Positions 54,105 to 63,474 are shown, counted from the stretch's first letter. The stretch is 64,000 nucleotides of DNA from Streptococcus oralis subsp. dentisani (GCF_002096335.1 NZ_NCUW01000029.1:1-64000), one strand, 5' to 3'. Notes: generated from the sequence alone by a model not told the origin. A program made the numbers and translations.

Positions 54105-56279
54105 TTAAATCATACAAGATTCACAGCTATTTACACTGCTAAATTCATCATCCTCTGTATAGGTTCTAACATAATAAAGTGATTTTATCCCTTTTCGCCA
54201 TGCGTAATTCCGAAGGCGATTCAAGTCACGTGTCGTTAGCATTGTATTTTCCTTAGTTTTCCATTCATATAGTCCCTCAGGTAATTGAGAACGCATAAAG
54301 AGAGTCAGACTCATTCCCTGATCAATGTGTTTTTGTGCGACTGCATACACATCAATAATTTTACGCTGATCCATGTTATAAGCAGTCTCATAAAATGGTA
54401 AGGTATCATTGGACAGATACGGAGCGGGATAAAAGATCGATCCCACCTTCTTTTCCTGCCGATTTTCTACCAACTGAGTAATTGGGTGAAGAGAAGCGCT
54501 CGTTTCGTTGATATAAGAAATAGAACCATTAGGCGCCACTGCTAAACGATTTCGATGGTAGAGACCATCTTTCATGACCTTCTCCCTTAGTACCTTCCAA
54601 TCTTCTTTCGTTGGAATAGGAATATCCTTAAAAATGGCTGCTATCTTAGGAAATCTAAATACAAAATCCTGCTCTACATATGGTGAAAAGTAACTTCCAT
54701 CGGCATAGCTCGAATCCGCAAATTCATAAAATGTCTCATGCCGCTCTCTTGCGATTCTATTGCTGGATACTAAAGAATAATAATTCAATGCCAAGAAGTA
54801 AGCTTCTGTAAATTCTAGAGATTCTTTTGAACCATACTTGATTTGGTGCAAAGCAAAAGCTGTGTGTAATCCCATCGCTCCCAGTCCTATCGTATGGTAG
54901 AGACGATTTCCCTTATTTACTGTAGGCACTTCTTCAACAGACTCTAGATCCGTAACAGTCGTTAAGGCACGAACCATTGTATCAACAGAGGCAGCAAAAT
55001 CTTCAGATTTTAGTAAATTAACAATATTAGTTGAGCCAAGGTTACAACTAATATCCGTTCCCACCTCATGATAGGACAAATCATCATTCAATACGGATGG
55101 AGTCTGTGGTTGCAAAATCTCTGAACAAAGATTACTCATAATGATTTTCCCTTTGACGGGATTCGCGCGATTAGCGACATCGATATTTAGAATATAAGGA
55201 TAGCCAGACTCTTGTTGCAAGCGGGAAATTTCCTGTTCCAATTCTCTCGCTTGAACAACTGTCTTTTCAATAGCTGGATTTGCAACCAATCGGTCGTATT
55301 CAGCCGTGATATCTACGTACGAAAAAGGTTTTCCATAGACTTTTTCAACATGATAAGGATTAAACAGATACATGGGGTGATTTGTTTTAATCAGCTCGTA
55401 ATACTTATCCGGAACGACCAACCCCAGAGAGAGGGTTTTAACACGAATTTTTTCATCTGCATTCTCCTTCTTTGTCGATAAAAAGGAGAGAATATCCTGA
55501 TGAAAAACATTCAAGTAAACGACCCCTGCCCCATTTCTCTGTCCTAGCTGATTGCTATAGCTGAAAGAGTCTTCTAGTAGTTTCATTACAGGAAGTACTC
55601 CCGAAGAAGCATGTTCAATTCCTTTTATAGGAGAACCACTCGCACGTAGGTTCGATAAATTCACTCCAACCCCACCACCAAGCCTAGAAAGTTGCAAAGC
55701 AGAGTTGACCCCACGTCCGATAGATAACATAGAGTCATCGAGATCTATTAGAAAACAAGAAACCATCTCACCACGCCGTTTTTTTCCTGCATTTAAGAAT
55801 GTGGGGGTCGCTGGTTGGTACCGTTGGGTAATCATTTCCTCCGCAATTTTTGTCGCCAGGTTCTGATCGCCATTTCCTAGATAGAGGGCATTAAGGAACA
55901 CCCGATCCTCAAACGATTCCAAATAGGTCTTTGAATCATCAGTCTTTAGTGCATATTGATTATAAAATTTATAAGCTCCCATAAAACTCTTAAAGGTAAA
56001 ATCATGTTCTTTGATTTTTTGATATAAGCCCTCTAAAAAATCACTATCAATCTCACCAGACTCTCCACGGTACAAGCCCACAACCTCTTCATCCACATAA
56101 TCCTCTTGAATTAAATACTGGAGACGTTCTTTCAGACTTGAAAAATGCATCGTATGAGGTTCAATTTCATTCTTTAAATAGTCTGTTAAGGCCTCTCTAT
56201 CATAGTAAAGAGGAATTTCACCATCAATTGGAATGTTCACCATATTGTTCAAAACAAAATAATCCTTAGTAGCTGACAT
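54105..56279 (-). CDS. nrdE: Class Ib ribonucleotide reductase large subunit
   Basis: 724 aa. Active-site Cys175 (MVSCFLI), N383-L-C385-S-E387 (NLCSE) and Cys412 (SCNLGSTN) match the NrdE Cys/Asn/Glu set; the C-terminus CESCMI holds the redox pair. No N-terminal ATP cone, as in class Ib. Reduces NDPs to dNDPs. Overlaps nrdI by 14 nt. Confidence 0.95.
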   Translation of the reverse strand: MSATKDYFVLNNMVNIPIDGEIPLYYDREALTDYLKNEIEPHTMHFSSLKERLQYLIQEDYVDEEVVGLYRGESGEIDSDFLEGLYQKIKEHDFTFKSFMGAYKFYNQYALKTDDSKTYLESFEDRVFLNALYLGNGDQNLATKIAEEMITQRYQPATPTFLNAGKKRRGEMVSCFLIDLDDSMLSIGRGVNSALQLSRLGGGVGVNLSNLRASGSPIKGIEHASSGVLPVMKLLEDSFSYSNQLGQRNGAGVVYLNVFHQDILSFLSTKKENADEKIRVKTLSLGLVVPDKYYELIKTNHPMYLFNPYHVEKVYGKPFSYVDITAEYDRLVANPAIEKTVVQARELEQEISRLQQESGYPYILNIDVANRANPVKGKIIMSNLCSEILQPQTPSVLNDDLSYHEVGTDISCNLGSTNIVNLLKSEDFAASVDTMVRALTTVTDLESVEEVPTVNKGNRLYHTIGLGAMGLHTAFALHQIKYGSKESLEFTEAYFLALNYYSLVSSNRIARERHETFYEFADSSYADGSYFSPYVEQDFVFRFPKIAAIFKDIPIPTKEDWKVLREKVMKDGLYHRNRLAVAPNGSISYINETSASLHPITQLVENRQEKKVGSIFYPAPYLSNDTLPFYETAYNMDQRKIIDVYAVAQKHIDQGMSLTLFMRSQLPEGLYEWKTKENTMLTTRDLNRLRNYAWRKGIKSLYYVRTYTEDDEFSSVNSCESCMI

Positions 56280-56739
56280 CTATTTTTTCCTCCGCTTTCT
56301 CAAAACTAGCTAAAATATGTTTGGAGATCCTCTCTACATCTTCATCTGTCCCGCGTAATTCAAAAACATCTATAACAGGAAAGCCAAACTGATCTGCATA
56401 TTGAAAAGCCGTTAGACAGAATTGCTTATTGAAATTTCGATTACCACTCCCAATAATTCCTAGACAATAACGAAAATTTCCTTGATACTCTAAAAATTTT
56501 CGAAGATTTCCCGTCAGAATTTCTTGGAAACCAGTATCAATTCCATTTCCTCCCTCTAGATAAGTTGGTAAAAAACTGACAAAGGGACCATCTACTGTGA
56601 TTGCCTCCCCTTTTAAATCTTTTACATTCAAAGACTCAACTTCTCTATGATACGTCGCTTTTATATATTGACTGATCCGCTGGACAAAGGAACTCGTATT
56701 CCCACTTAAACTAATATAATAAAATCTAATTCTTTGCAT
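56266..56739 (-). CDS. nrdI: NrdI flavodoxin-like activator
   Basis: 157 aa from ATG 56739 (AAAGGAGAAGTC upstream); the longer frame runs through an NrdR box. FMN site SLSGNTSSF, and GSGNRNFNKQF. Supplies superoxide for Mn2-NrdF cofactor assembly. First gene of the nrd operon; no nrdH in this cluster. Confidence 0.92.
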   Translation of the reverse strand: MQRIRFYYISLSGNTSSFVQRISQYIKATYHREVESLNVKDLKGEAITVDGPFVSFLPTYLEGGNGIDTGFQEILTGNLRKFLEYQGNFRYCLGIIGSGNRNFNKQFCLTAFQYADQFGFPVIDVFELRGTDEDVERISKHILASFEKAEEKIDVSY

Positions 56740-56755
56740 GACTTCTCCTTTTTTG

Positions 56756-56802
56756 ATACAATATATTGTGTTTTGCAAAACAACAAACTCTATATATTGT
56801 GT
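56756..56802 (-). promoter_or_regulatory. Tandem NrdR boxes of the nrd operon
   Basis: ATACAATATATTGTGT (56756-56771) and ACTCTATATATTGTGT (56787-56802) match the NrdR box ACACWATATATWGTGT with two mismatches or fewer each; start-to-start distance is 31 bp, the usual NrdR spacing. They lie at and after the predicted start point, fitting repression. Confidence 0.85.
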
Positions 56803-56807
56803 TTTTT

Positions 56808-56849
56808 ATTTTACTGTATCTAAATGATAAAAAAATTGATATTCGTCAA
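56808..56849 (-). promoter_or_regulatory. FNR/FLP-type box and -10 of the nrd operon
   Basis: TTGATATTCGTCAA (56836-56849) is a TTGAT-N4-GTCAA palindrome of FNR-family type. On the minus strand a TAAAAT -10 (rc 56808-56813) puts the box centre 32 bp from the -10 centre, i.e. about -41.5, a class II activator position. The + strand TATAAA (56855-56860) of the regulator gene is also adjacent. Confidence 0.7.
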
Positions 56850-56883
56850 GTTTCTATAAATTTATTCAAAATTAGGAGTTTCT

Positions 56884-57546
56884 ATGTCCCAACCATGCTT
56901 TTATACAGTCCCTCTTTTTAGCACACTATCATATGATGAACTTCAGGGCATTCATAGTCTGTTTCACCATAAGAAATTTAAAAAGGGCGAGTTGATTTTC
57001 TCACCCTTTGACGAAGAAACTTTAATCATTGTTAATAGAGGACAATTTAAGGTCTATCGTCTGACTAATGATGGAATCGAACAATATATCCGTATCGTTG
57101 GAAAAGGAAATTACGAAGGAGAAAACTATCTCTTTGGAGAGAATAATCAGGATCTCTACGGGGAAGCCTTGGTCTCTACAGAAATCTGTGTCATTCATAA
57201 AAAGGATTTTCAATACCTTCTCCAGAGTTTTCCACATTTTAGTTGGCAACTTCTACGTCTTAATGCCAGAAAAGCAATTCATACAGAAGAACAAGTCACC
57301 TTATTAGCCTTTGAAAAAATAGAACAACGCCTTGCTTGCTATCTTATTCACCTTACCGGAAAAAGTAACAATCCTAAACTCACCTTCACTTTGCCAATTT
57401 CAGAAAAGGAACTTGCCAGTTACCTTGGAACGAGGCCCGAAACTATTTCGCGAAAATTTAAGATTTTTGAAGAACATCACTATATTCGAAAAGTTCGTCG
57501 TACCATTCATATCATAGATGATCAAGCTTTAAGGAATTTATATTGA
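56884..57546 (+). CDS. FNR/CRP-family regulator, FLP-like
   Basis: 220 aa. cNMP-type fold (residues ~10-125), then HTH SEKELASYLGTRPETISRKF whose E-xx-SR contacts TTGAT in FNR. No N-terminal Cys cluster, so no [4Fe-4S]. Only Cys5, Cys102 and a Cys near 151 are present; Cys5 and Cys102 are the positions that form a redox disulphide in Lactobacillus casei FLP, as I recall. AGGAG lies upstream. Divergent from nrdI across a shared 144-bp region carrying a matching box. Confidence 0.85.
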   Translation: MSQPCFYTVPLFSTLSYDELQGIHSLFHHKKFKKGELIFSPFDEETLIIVNRGQFKVYRLTNDGIEQYIRIVGKGNYEGENYLFGENNQDLYGEALVSTEICVIHKKDFQYLLQSFPHFSWQLLRLNARKAIHTEEQVTLLAFEKIEQRLACYLIHLTGKSNNPKLTFTLPISEKELASYLGTRPETISRKFKIFEEHHYIRKVRRTIHIIDDQALRNLY

Positions 57547-57573
57547 TCTGAAGCTTTTTTGTTCATTTCATGT

Positions 57574-57605
57574 TATACTATATAAAATATAAAACGTTTA
57601 CAAAG
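57574..57605 (+). promoter_or_regulatory. GH92 gene promoter and partial cre
   Basis: Extended -10 TGTTATACT (-10 at 57574-57579), then AAAACGTTTACA (to 57604), only a half match to cre. No good -35. Confidence 0.45.
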
Positions 57606-57613
57606 AGATAATC

Positions 57614-59701
57614 ATGAAACCACTACTTGAAACTATCGATACCCGCTTTGGTACTGCTAGCAAGCAGGCCTTCTCTCGGGGAAATACCCTGCCTTATACA
57701 GGCGTGCCTTTTGGGATGAATTATTTTGTGCCCCAGACCAGTGACCAGGAGGGAGCTTGGTTTTTCGATCCGCATCTGCCCATCTTTCAGGGAATTCGAT
57801 TAACCCACCAGCCCAGCCCTTGGATTGGTGATTATTCTTGGTTGCTCTTAACACCCGTCACAGGCAAGCTTGGGGGAGACAGTCTCTTTCACCGCCAGTC
57901 TTCTTATGATATAGATAAAGCTTGCTTCCAGCCTCACCATTTGAAACTCTTTTCTCTGCGCTATCAGATTGAAACCCAGCTCACACCGACTTGCTACGGT
58001 GCTTCTATTCGTTTAGAGCAAAAGCAAGGAAAGGCTCTCTCCCTCTATCTTCACGCAGCAGATAAACTGACAGTAAAGCAAGTAGATAAGCAGACTCTGG
58101 CCCTAAGACAAGAAGGCAAAACAGAGACCAATAAAAATCCACTGATACTCTTCACCGCCCTACAAATGAATACGGATATTCTTGCTGTCAACCAAGAGAG
58201 CGGAGACTGGCGAATTGACCTCGCAGACAGTCATGCTGAGATCCAATTAGCGACTTCTTTTATTTCTCCTTCTCAAGCGCTGCTTAATCTACCTCAAAAG
58301 AACTTTGATAGCTGTAAAGTAAGTGCACAAGCGGACTGGGAAGATCTCCTCCATCGTTTTGATGTACTTGAGGCAGGAGAGGCTGACCGAACCCTCTTTG
58401 ACCACTGCCTCTACAGACTCTTCCTCTTCCCACAGACATTTTATGAGGTGAACGAGTCAGGGCAGGCCATCCACATGGATTTGTCTACTGGTACTGTCAA
58501 GCCCGGTGTCCTCTTTAGCAACAATGGTTTCTGGGATACCTTCCGCACTACCTTCCCCCTCTTTGCCCTTATCATACCGGAACACTATCACCGCTTTCTA
58601 GAAGGTTTCCTCAATAGCTACCGCGATACTGGATTCCTTCCAAAATGGCTAGCTCCAGATGAACGTGGCATGATGCCCGGTACCCTGCTAGATGGCATTA
58701 TCGCAGATAGCGCCTGCAAGGACATGGCCCCTGACCTAGAAGCAGAACTGCTCCAAGCCATGCTTGAAACAGCCAGCAAGTCCGACCCTCTCGGCATCAA
58801 TGGTCGCCACGGACTAGCCCAATACCAAGAACTAGGCTACCTCTCTACCGACCACCACGAAAGCGTCAGCCATACCTTAGACTACGCCTATAGTGACTTT
58901 TGTATCGCCAACTGTGCCGAGAAACTTGGTCAGAATAGCATTGCTGAAACTTACAAGGCTACGTCACAAAATTACCGCCATCTATTTGACGCTGAGACAG
59001 GCTACATGCGAGCGCGAGACAGTCAAGGAAACTTCCGCCCTGACTTCTCTCCTTATAGTTGGGGACGCGACTACGCCGAATGCTCTGCCATTCAAGCGAC
59101 TTTAGGCGTCCTCCATGACATCTCAGGTTTGCGCAAGCTCATGGGTGGAAAAGAAACCTTTAGCAACTATCTTTTGAAAACCTGTCAGGACGCTCCTCTC
59201 TTTGAGACGACAGGCTATGGTTACGAGATTCATGAAATGAGCGAGATGGCTACCGCTCCTTTTGGGCAAATCGCCATTTCCAACCAGCCTAGCTTCCACA
59301 TCCCTTATCTCTTCCGCTACAGTGACTACCCCGACTACACTGCCCTTCTCATCAAGACCCTGCGTCAGAAAGCCTTTCACCCAAGCTGGCAAGCCTATCC
59401 TGGCGATGAGGACAATGGCAGTCTCTCGGCTTGGTACATCTGGTCAGCTCTTGGTTTTTATCCGACCTGTCCGGGCAAGCCCAGCTACGATCTCGGAATC
59501 CCTCTCTTTGGCCACCTCCGTATCTACCTGGCTAAGGAAAATAAATGGCTGGATATCCATGCCGAGCAAAACTACAGCCATTTCAACTTTGTCAAAGAGT
59601 GTCACTTGGACAAGACCCCTGTATCTAGCATCCAACACCAAGACCTCTTGAAAGCTGAGCAACTAACCTTCACCCTCAGCTGGCTACCAAATCACTCATA
59701 A
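57614..59701 (+). CDS. GH92 alpha-1,2-mannosidase
   Basis: 695 aa, no signal. Conserved FWDTFRTTFPL near residue 306 and GDEDNGSLSAWYIWSALGF near 600; the Asp/Glu of the second motif belong to the Ca2+-assisted active site. Removes alpha-1,2 mannose from high-mannose glycans. Divergent from the nrd operon side, convergent with GH29. Confidence 0.93.
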   Translation: MKPLLETIDTRFGTASKQAFSRGNTLPYTGVPFGMNYFVPQTSDQEGAWFFDPHLPIFQGIRLTHQPSPWIGDYSWLLLTPVTGKLGGDSLFHRQSSYDIDKACFQPHHLKLFSLRYQIETQLTPTCYGASIRLEQKQGKALSLYLHAADKLTVKQVDKQTLALRQEGKTETNKNPLILFTALQMNTDILAVNQESGDWRIDLADSHAEIQLATSFISPSQALLNLPQKNFDSCKVSAQADWEDLLHRFDVLEAGEADRTLFDHCLYRLFLFPQTFYEVNESGQAIHMDLSTGTVKPGVLFSNNGFWDTFRTTFPLFALIIPEHYHRFLEGFLNSYRDTGFLPKWLAPDERGMMPGTLLDGIIADSACKDMAPDLEAELLQAMLETASKSDPLGINGRHGLAQYQELGYLSTDHHESVSHTLDYAYSDFCIANCAEKLGQNSIAETYKATSQNYRHLFDAETGYMRARDSQGNFRPDFSPYSWGRDYAECSAIQATLGVLHDISGLRKLMGGKETFSNYLLKTCQDAPLFETTGYGYEIHEMSEMATAPFGQIAISNQPSFHIPYLFRYSDYPDYTALLIKTLRQKAFHPSWQAYPGDEDNGSLSAWYIWSALGFYPTCPGKPSYDLGIPLFGHLRIYLAKENKWLDIHAEQNYSHFNFVKECHLDKTPVSSIQHQDLLKAEQLTFTLSWLPNHS

Positions 59702-59704
59702 CCA

Positions 59705-59735
59705 AAAGAACCTTTGCATGGCGCAAAGGTTCTTC
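59705..59735. terminator. Bidirectional terminator between GH92 and GH29
   Basis: AAGAACCTTTGC / GCAAAGGTTCTT, 12-bp stem. Confidence 0.85.
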
Positions 59736-59737
59736 TT

Positions 59738-61420
59738 TTATGAAACTTGGACTTGAAGTTGATCCACAAGCTGACCACCCACCGTTAGGTTCAGATAGAA
59801 ATCCAAGGTTTTATCTCCTGCAAAATACAAGGTTGGTAGCGTCAGCCTTTTTTCAGTCTCACCAGCTTGAAACGCAAGGACATGAATCTCATCCTGATAA
59901 GCGACACCATGCACACCCGTCCCCGGTTGAATTGAAATCTTAGCTTCTAAAGGGCCACTACATTCTCTGCGCTTAACTGTAAAATAGGCATTTTCTCCCT
60001 TGGTCACAGCCAGACTTTTTTCTGAGAACTCTATTTGATGAATAGCTTCTTTTCTAGACAAGGTAGGTGTTTTATAGAGTGAAATTTTGGTCAACAAAGG
60101 CAAAGCCTGTGCCTCTGTAATGGTCACACGTATCTTCTGCACCTCAACGACCGATCCTCGTAAGAGACGTTTGTGGCCAACAGTATAACCAGATCCAAAC
60201 TCCTGCCAGACACCATCCAACTCTACCTGAACATGGAAAGCAGCGATGCGTTGCCCCAACTTCAAATCTTCTCTTAACTCAATCACATCAAAAGTTTTAG
60301 GTGATCCTAAATCGAGCTCTAATTGGATTGGCAACTCTGCATTACTTGCCCATAAACTAGTTTCCAGTCCATCTGTCAGATATTGACAGGCATAGTCTAG
60401 GGATAGAGCAGGGACAGATACCTTGGCTCCCAAAGCCAAATCTTCTCTATAGAGTGCGTCACGGTAGGCTCTAAATTCATACAGTCGCTGGATATCTTTT
60501 TCATCAAAGAGCCCATCTTGGTTTGGCGGAATATTGAGCAAGAGAGGTGTTCCCCGCCCTACTGAGTGAAAGTAGATTTCGACCAATTCCTCGAGAGACT
60601 TGGGATCCTGATCCTCATGGTAAAACCAACCCGGGCGAAGGGAAACATCTGCCTCACCGATTGAAAACAGCGTACCTAAGGGATCACCGTGCTGTAGGTA
60701 ATCTAATGCAGTCTCTGTCCCCAGCTGGTCTGGTTTCACCTTTTGCCACAAGGGATCCCCTGCATAGCCCCGTTCATTGCCAATCCAACGAATACTAGTT
60801 CCCTCTGTTGAGAATATCAAACAATCCCCTTGTAGGTCATGAATAGTTTCAAACCAAGTCTCAAACTCATAGTTGACCTGCTGGGCCCCTTCTCCTCGTG
60901 CACCATCCATCCAAACCTCAGCGAACTTACCAGCATTCCCATATTGAGGATTTGATAAGATTTCCCTCAACTGAGCCAGATAATAGGCATTGTAGTCTGC
61001 TTCTCGGTCCACATGATAGTGGGGACTATGGGCATCCCAAGGAGACAAATACACTCCCATATCCATGTCAAACTCAGTTGCAGCTTGGGAAACCTCAAGG
61101 AGCAAGTCCCCCTTTCCATCCCTCCAAGGGCTAGCCTTGACCGAATAATCTGTATGTTCTGTCGGATAGAGGACAAAACCATCGTGGTGCTTGACCACCA
61201 AAATTAGCTTTTTAAAACCTGTTTCTTTGAGTACTCGAACCCACTCACGCGCATCCAACTGAGTCGGATTAAAGCGTTCAGGCTCCTCCTGACCTGTCCC
61301 CCATTCTTGGTCATAAAAGGTATTGGGGCCAAAATGGATAAAGGCAGCTAGTTCATCCTCTAAATAAGACAGCTGCGCCTGACTTGGTAATGGCCCATGT
61401 GGTTTTATGTTCGTCATCAT
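59738..61420 (-). CDS. GH29 alpha-L-fucosidase with discoidin-like domain
   Basis: 560 aa from ATG 61420 (AAGAGAAAGAG upstream; M20 of the long frame). N-terminal GH29 barrel with FIHFGPNTFYDQEWG and nucleophile Asp in EVWMDGARGEG. The C-terminal half has an F5/8-type (CBM32-like) domain around residues 330-440 (DYACQYLTDGLETSLW). Removes alpha-fucose from N-glycans. Cytoplasmic. Confidence 0.92.
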   Translation of the reverse strand: MMTNIKPHGPLPSQAQLSYLEDELAAFIHFGPNTFYDQEWGTGQEEPERFNPTQLDAREWVRVLKETGFKKLILVVKHHDGFVLYPTEHTDYSVKASPWRDGKGDLLLEVSQAATEFDMDMGVYLSPWDAHSPHYHVDREADYNAYYLAQLREILSNPQYGNAGKFAEVWMDGARGEGAQQVNYEFETWFETIHDLQGDCLIFSTEGTSIRWIGNERGYAGDPLWQKVKPDQLGTETALDYLQHGDPLGTLFSIGEADVSLRPGWFYHEDQDPKSLEELVEIYFHSVGRGTPLLLNIPPNQDGLFDEKDIQRLYEFRAYRDALYREDLALGAKVSVPALSLDYACQYLTDGLETSLWASNAELPIQLELDLGSPKTFDVIELREDLKLGQRIAAFHVQVELDGVWQEFGSGYTVGHKRLLRGSVVEVQKIRVTITEAQALPLLTKISLYKTPTLSRKEAIHQIEFSEKSLAVTKGENAYFTVKRRECSGPLEAKISIQPGTGVHGVAYQDEIHVLAFQAGETEKRLTLPTLYFAGDKTLDFYLNLTVGGQLVDQLQVQVS

Positions 61421-61436
61421 CTCATATCTCTTTCTC

Positions 61437-61677
61437 TTGTTCACAAAGTTATCCACAAGTTGTGGATAGGAAAACATGCCTAAAAACTAGCTTTTACAGA
61501 AGCCAACTCTTGGACTTGGAAGCTTTCACCCTAGACATGCCTTTTTTAAATAGCTCTGCGCTAGGGTTTCTACTACCTTTCTAAAAAGTCACTAGTATAG
61601 GAGACTATTAGCAGGATACTTCAACACTCAAAGTTGTATATCATTCTTCCTCCGACTTATCCACAGCTTGTGAATAA
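61437..61677. promoter_or_regulatory. Two clusters of paired DnaA boxes
   Basis: Perfect TTATCCACA at 61449-61457 and 61657-61665 (+). Opposing boxes TGTGGATAG (61461-61469, one mismatch) and TGTGAATAA (61669-61677, perfect). A third, TTGTTCACA (61437-61445, one mismatch). Pairs are 12 bp apart start to start in both clusters. No dnaA, dnaN or AT-rich unwinding region is nearby, so this is not oriC. The rest of 61478-61927 shows no gene. Confidence 0.7.
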
Positions 61678-61928
61678 ACTATTGTTCTAGACTGCCCTCT
61701 CCTTGACTATAACAAAAAGTAATAGCAGCGTCAATATGACTAAGATTCCTTCCTAAATCCCCTGAAAAGATTCTATAATTTGTACAATCGTAACTTTTGC
61801 ATTCGCCAGTTAGTTAGAATCACCCAAAGTCTACTAAGTAATGAATGACAGCTTTATCACATTGCGAACAGCACAGCTGTAGTACTATACCGCCCGCAAC
61901 CTACTCAGATAATCGTTTCAATCAAAAA

Positions 61929-61948
61929 ATCCCGCAAATTTGCGGGAT
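61929..61948 (-). terminator. Terminator of the adc operon
   Basis: Perfect 20-bp palindrome ATCCCGCAAATTTGCGGGAT followed by T6 on the minus strand. Confidence 0.88.
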
Positions 61949-61959
61949 CTTCTCTTGCA

Positions 61960-63465
61960 TCAATGCGCCAACATTTCTTGGGCGATTTCTTGACCAGATA
62001 AGTTATCTGGGTAGTAGGTTGGCCAGTTATCCATTTCTTCAAAGAGTGCTTCTTGGCTGATGCCTCCAAAGAAGATATGGAAATGTTCTGCCTTAACTGG
62101 AGCGATATTGTGGTCGCTAAACTGAACATACTTGAACTGTCCAGCATCCGCATCGGTCGCTTCAAAGAGAAAGCGCACGCCACGATTGCCTTTCTTATAA
62201 GTCAAGATTTTCTTGCCGACGTACTTGTAGGTGAATTTCTTGCTTTGGCCAGCTTGAACAAACTCCATGGTGTTATCCGTGATGTTTATCTTAGTCACAT
62301 CTGTCTGATAACCTTTCCGATAGTAGGCCTTGTACTCATCTTTGGTCATCTTGCCAGTCAACTTAGCCTTGTAGTCAAAGACTTGATCAAAGGTCCCATT
62401 CTCAAGAAAAGGATAGACCGACTGCCAGCTACCAGCATAGTCACTCAAGGTGCGGTCTTTGACATCTGCATCCTCAAAGTAACCGTTATGAACTGTCTTG
62501 GTGCTTTCTTCCTTCTCTGGCTCGATTTCTGGTCCTTCTTGGTCTGTTGTCTGCTTGAGAGCCTTGAGGTTTTTCTCCATCACAGAGATATAGTTCTCAC
62601 CAGCCTTTGTCGCTTCCTCTGTCAGACTTTCTAGCGGATTGAGCACATCTAGTTTGACACCCGTTTCTTTTGAGAGTGTATTGGCAAGAGCTTGAGAGGC
62701 ATTTTCTTCAAAGTAGATATAAGAAATCTTGTTTTTCTTGATATACTCCGTCAATTCTGCCAAACGAGCAGCTGATGGTTCTGCATCTGGTGAGAGACCT
62801 GAGATCGATACTTGCTTGAGGCCGTAGTCCAAGGCAAGGTAGTTAAAGGCAGCATGCTGGGTCACAAAACTCTTTTGTTTAGCTTGAGACAAGCCATCTG
62901 TGTAGGCCTTGTCCAAAGCTTGTAATTTTTCGATATAGGCAGCAGCATTCTTCTCAAAGGTCTCTTTTTTTTCAGGATAATCTGCTGACAAGCTGTCTCG
63001 GATATGCTCTACTAGCTTAATGGCACGGACTGGTGATAACCAAACATGGGGATCGTAGTCATGATGGTGACCTTCACCACCGTGATCATGGCCTTCCTCT
63101 TCTTCATCACCTCCTGGCAGGAGCAACATATCACCTGTCGCCTTGATGGTTTTCACTTTTTTCTTATCCAAGGATTCTAGCAATTTGGGAACCCAGGTTT
63201 CCATGTTTTCATTTTCATAGACAAAGGTATCTGCATCTTGGATTTTGGCAACTGCCTTGGCAGATGGCTCATAGTCGTGGGGTTCTGTCCCAGCGCCGAT
63301 TAAGAGTTCTACATTAGCAGTATCTCCCGCAACTTGCTTGGTAAATTCGTAGACAGGGTAAAAGGTTGTCACGATATTTAGCTTCCCATCTGCCTGTTTT
63401 TGATTGGAACAAGCCACTAAAAACAGGGTACATAGACTAGCTAGTAGTAAGCTAAGTTTTTTCAT
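61960..63465 (-). CDS. adcA: Zinc-binding lipoprotein AdcA
   Basis: 501 aa. Lipobox LVACS (Cys19), ZnuA-like domain with TTFYPVYEFTKQVAGD and the His-rich loop HDHGGEGHHHDYDPHVW, then a C-terminal ZinT domain (HNGYFEDADVKDRTLSDYAGSW, EHFHIFFGG). Delivers Zn2+ to AdcBC. Nine nt after adcB; part of the AdcR-controlled operon. Confidence 0.96.
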   Translation of the reverse strand: MKKLSLLLASLCTLFLVACSNQKQADGKLNIVTTFYPVYEFTKQVAGDTANVELLIGAGTEPHDYEPSAKAVAKIQDADTFVYENENMETWVPKLLESLDKKKVKTIKATGDMLLLPGGDEEEEGHDHGGEGHHHDYDPHVWLSPVRAIKLVEHIRDSLSADYPEKKETFEKNAAAYIEKLQALDKAYTDGLSQAKQKSFVTQHAAFNYLALDYGLKQVSISGLSPDAEPSAARLAELTEYIKKNKISYIYFEENASQALANTLSKETGVKLDVLNPLESLTEEATKAGENYISVMEKNLKALKQTTDQEGPEIEPEKEESTKTVHNGYFEDADVKDRTLSDYAGSWQSVYPFLENGTFDQVFDYKAKLTGKMTKDEYKAYYRKGYQTDVTKINITDNTMEFVQAGQSKKFTYKYVGKKILTYKKGNRGVRFLFEATDADAGQFKYVQFSDHNIAPVKAEHFHIFFGGISQEALFEEMDNWPTYYPDNLSGQEIAQEMLAH

Positions 63466-63474
63466 TTTATTCTC

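Noticed and set aside
61437-61677. Chromosomal replication origin
   Set aside because: DnaA boxes only; no dnaA/dnaN neighbours and no clear AT-rich unwinding element.
62053-62634. 193-aa plus-strand frame inside adcA
   Set aside because: Antisense shadow of AdcA, no ribosome site.
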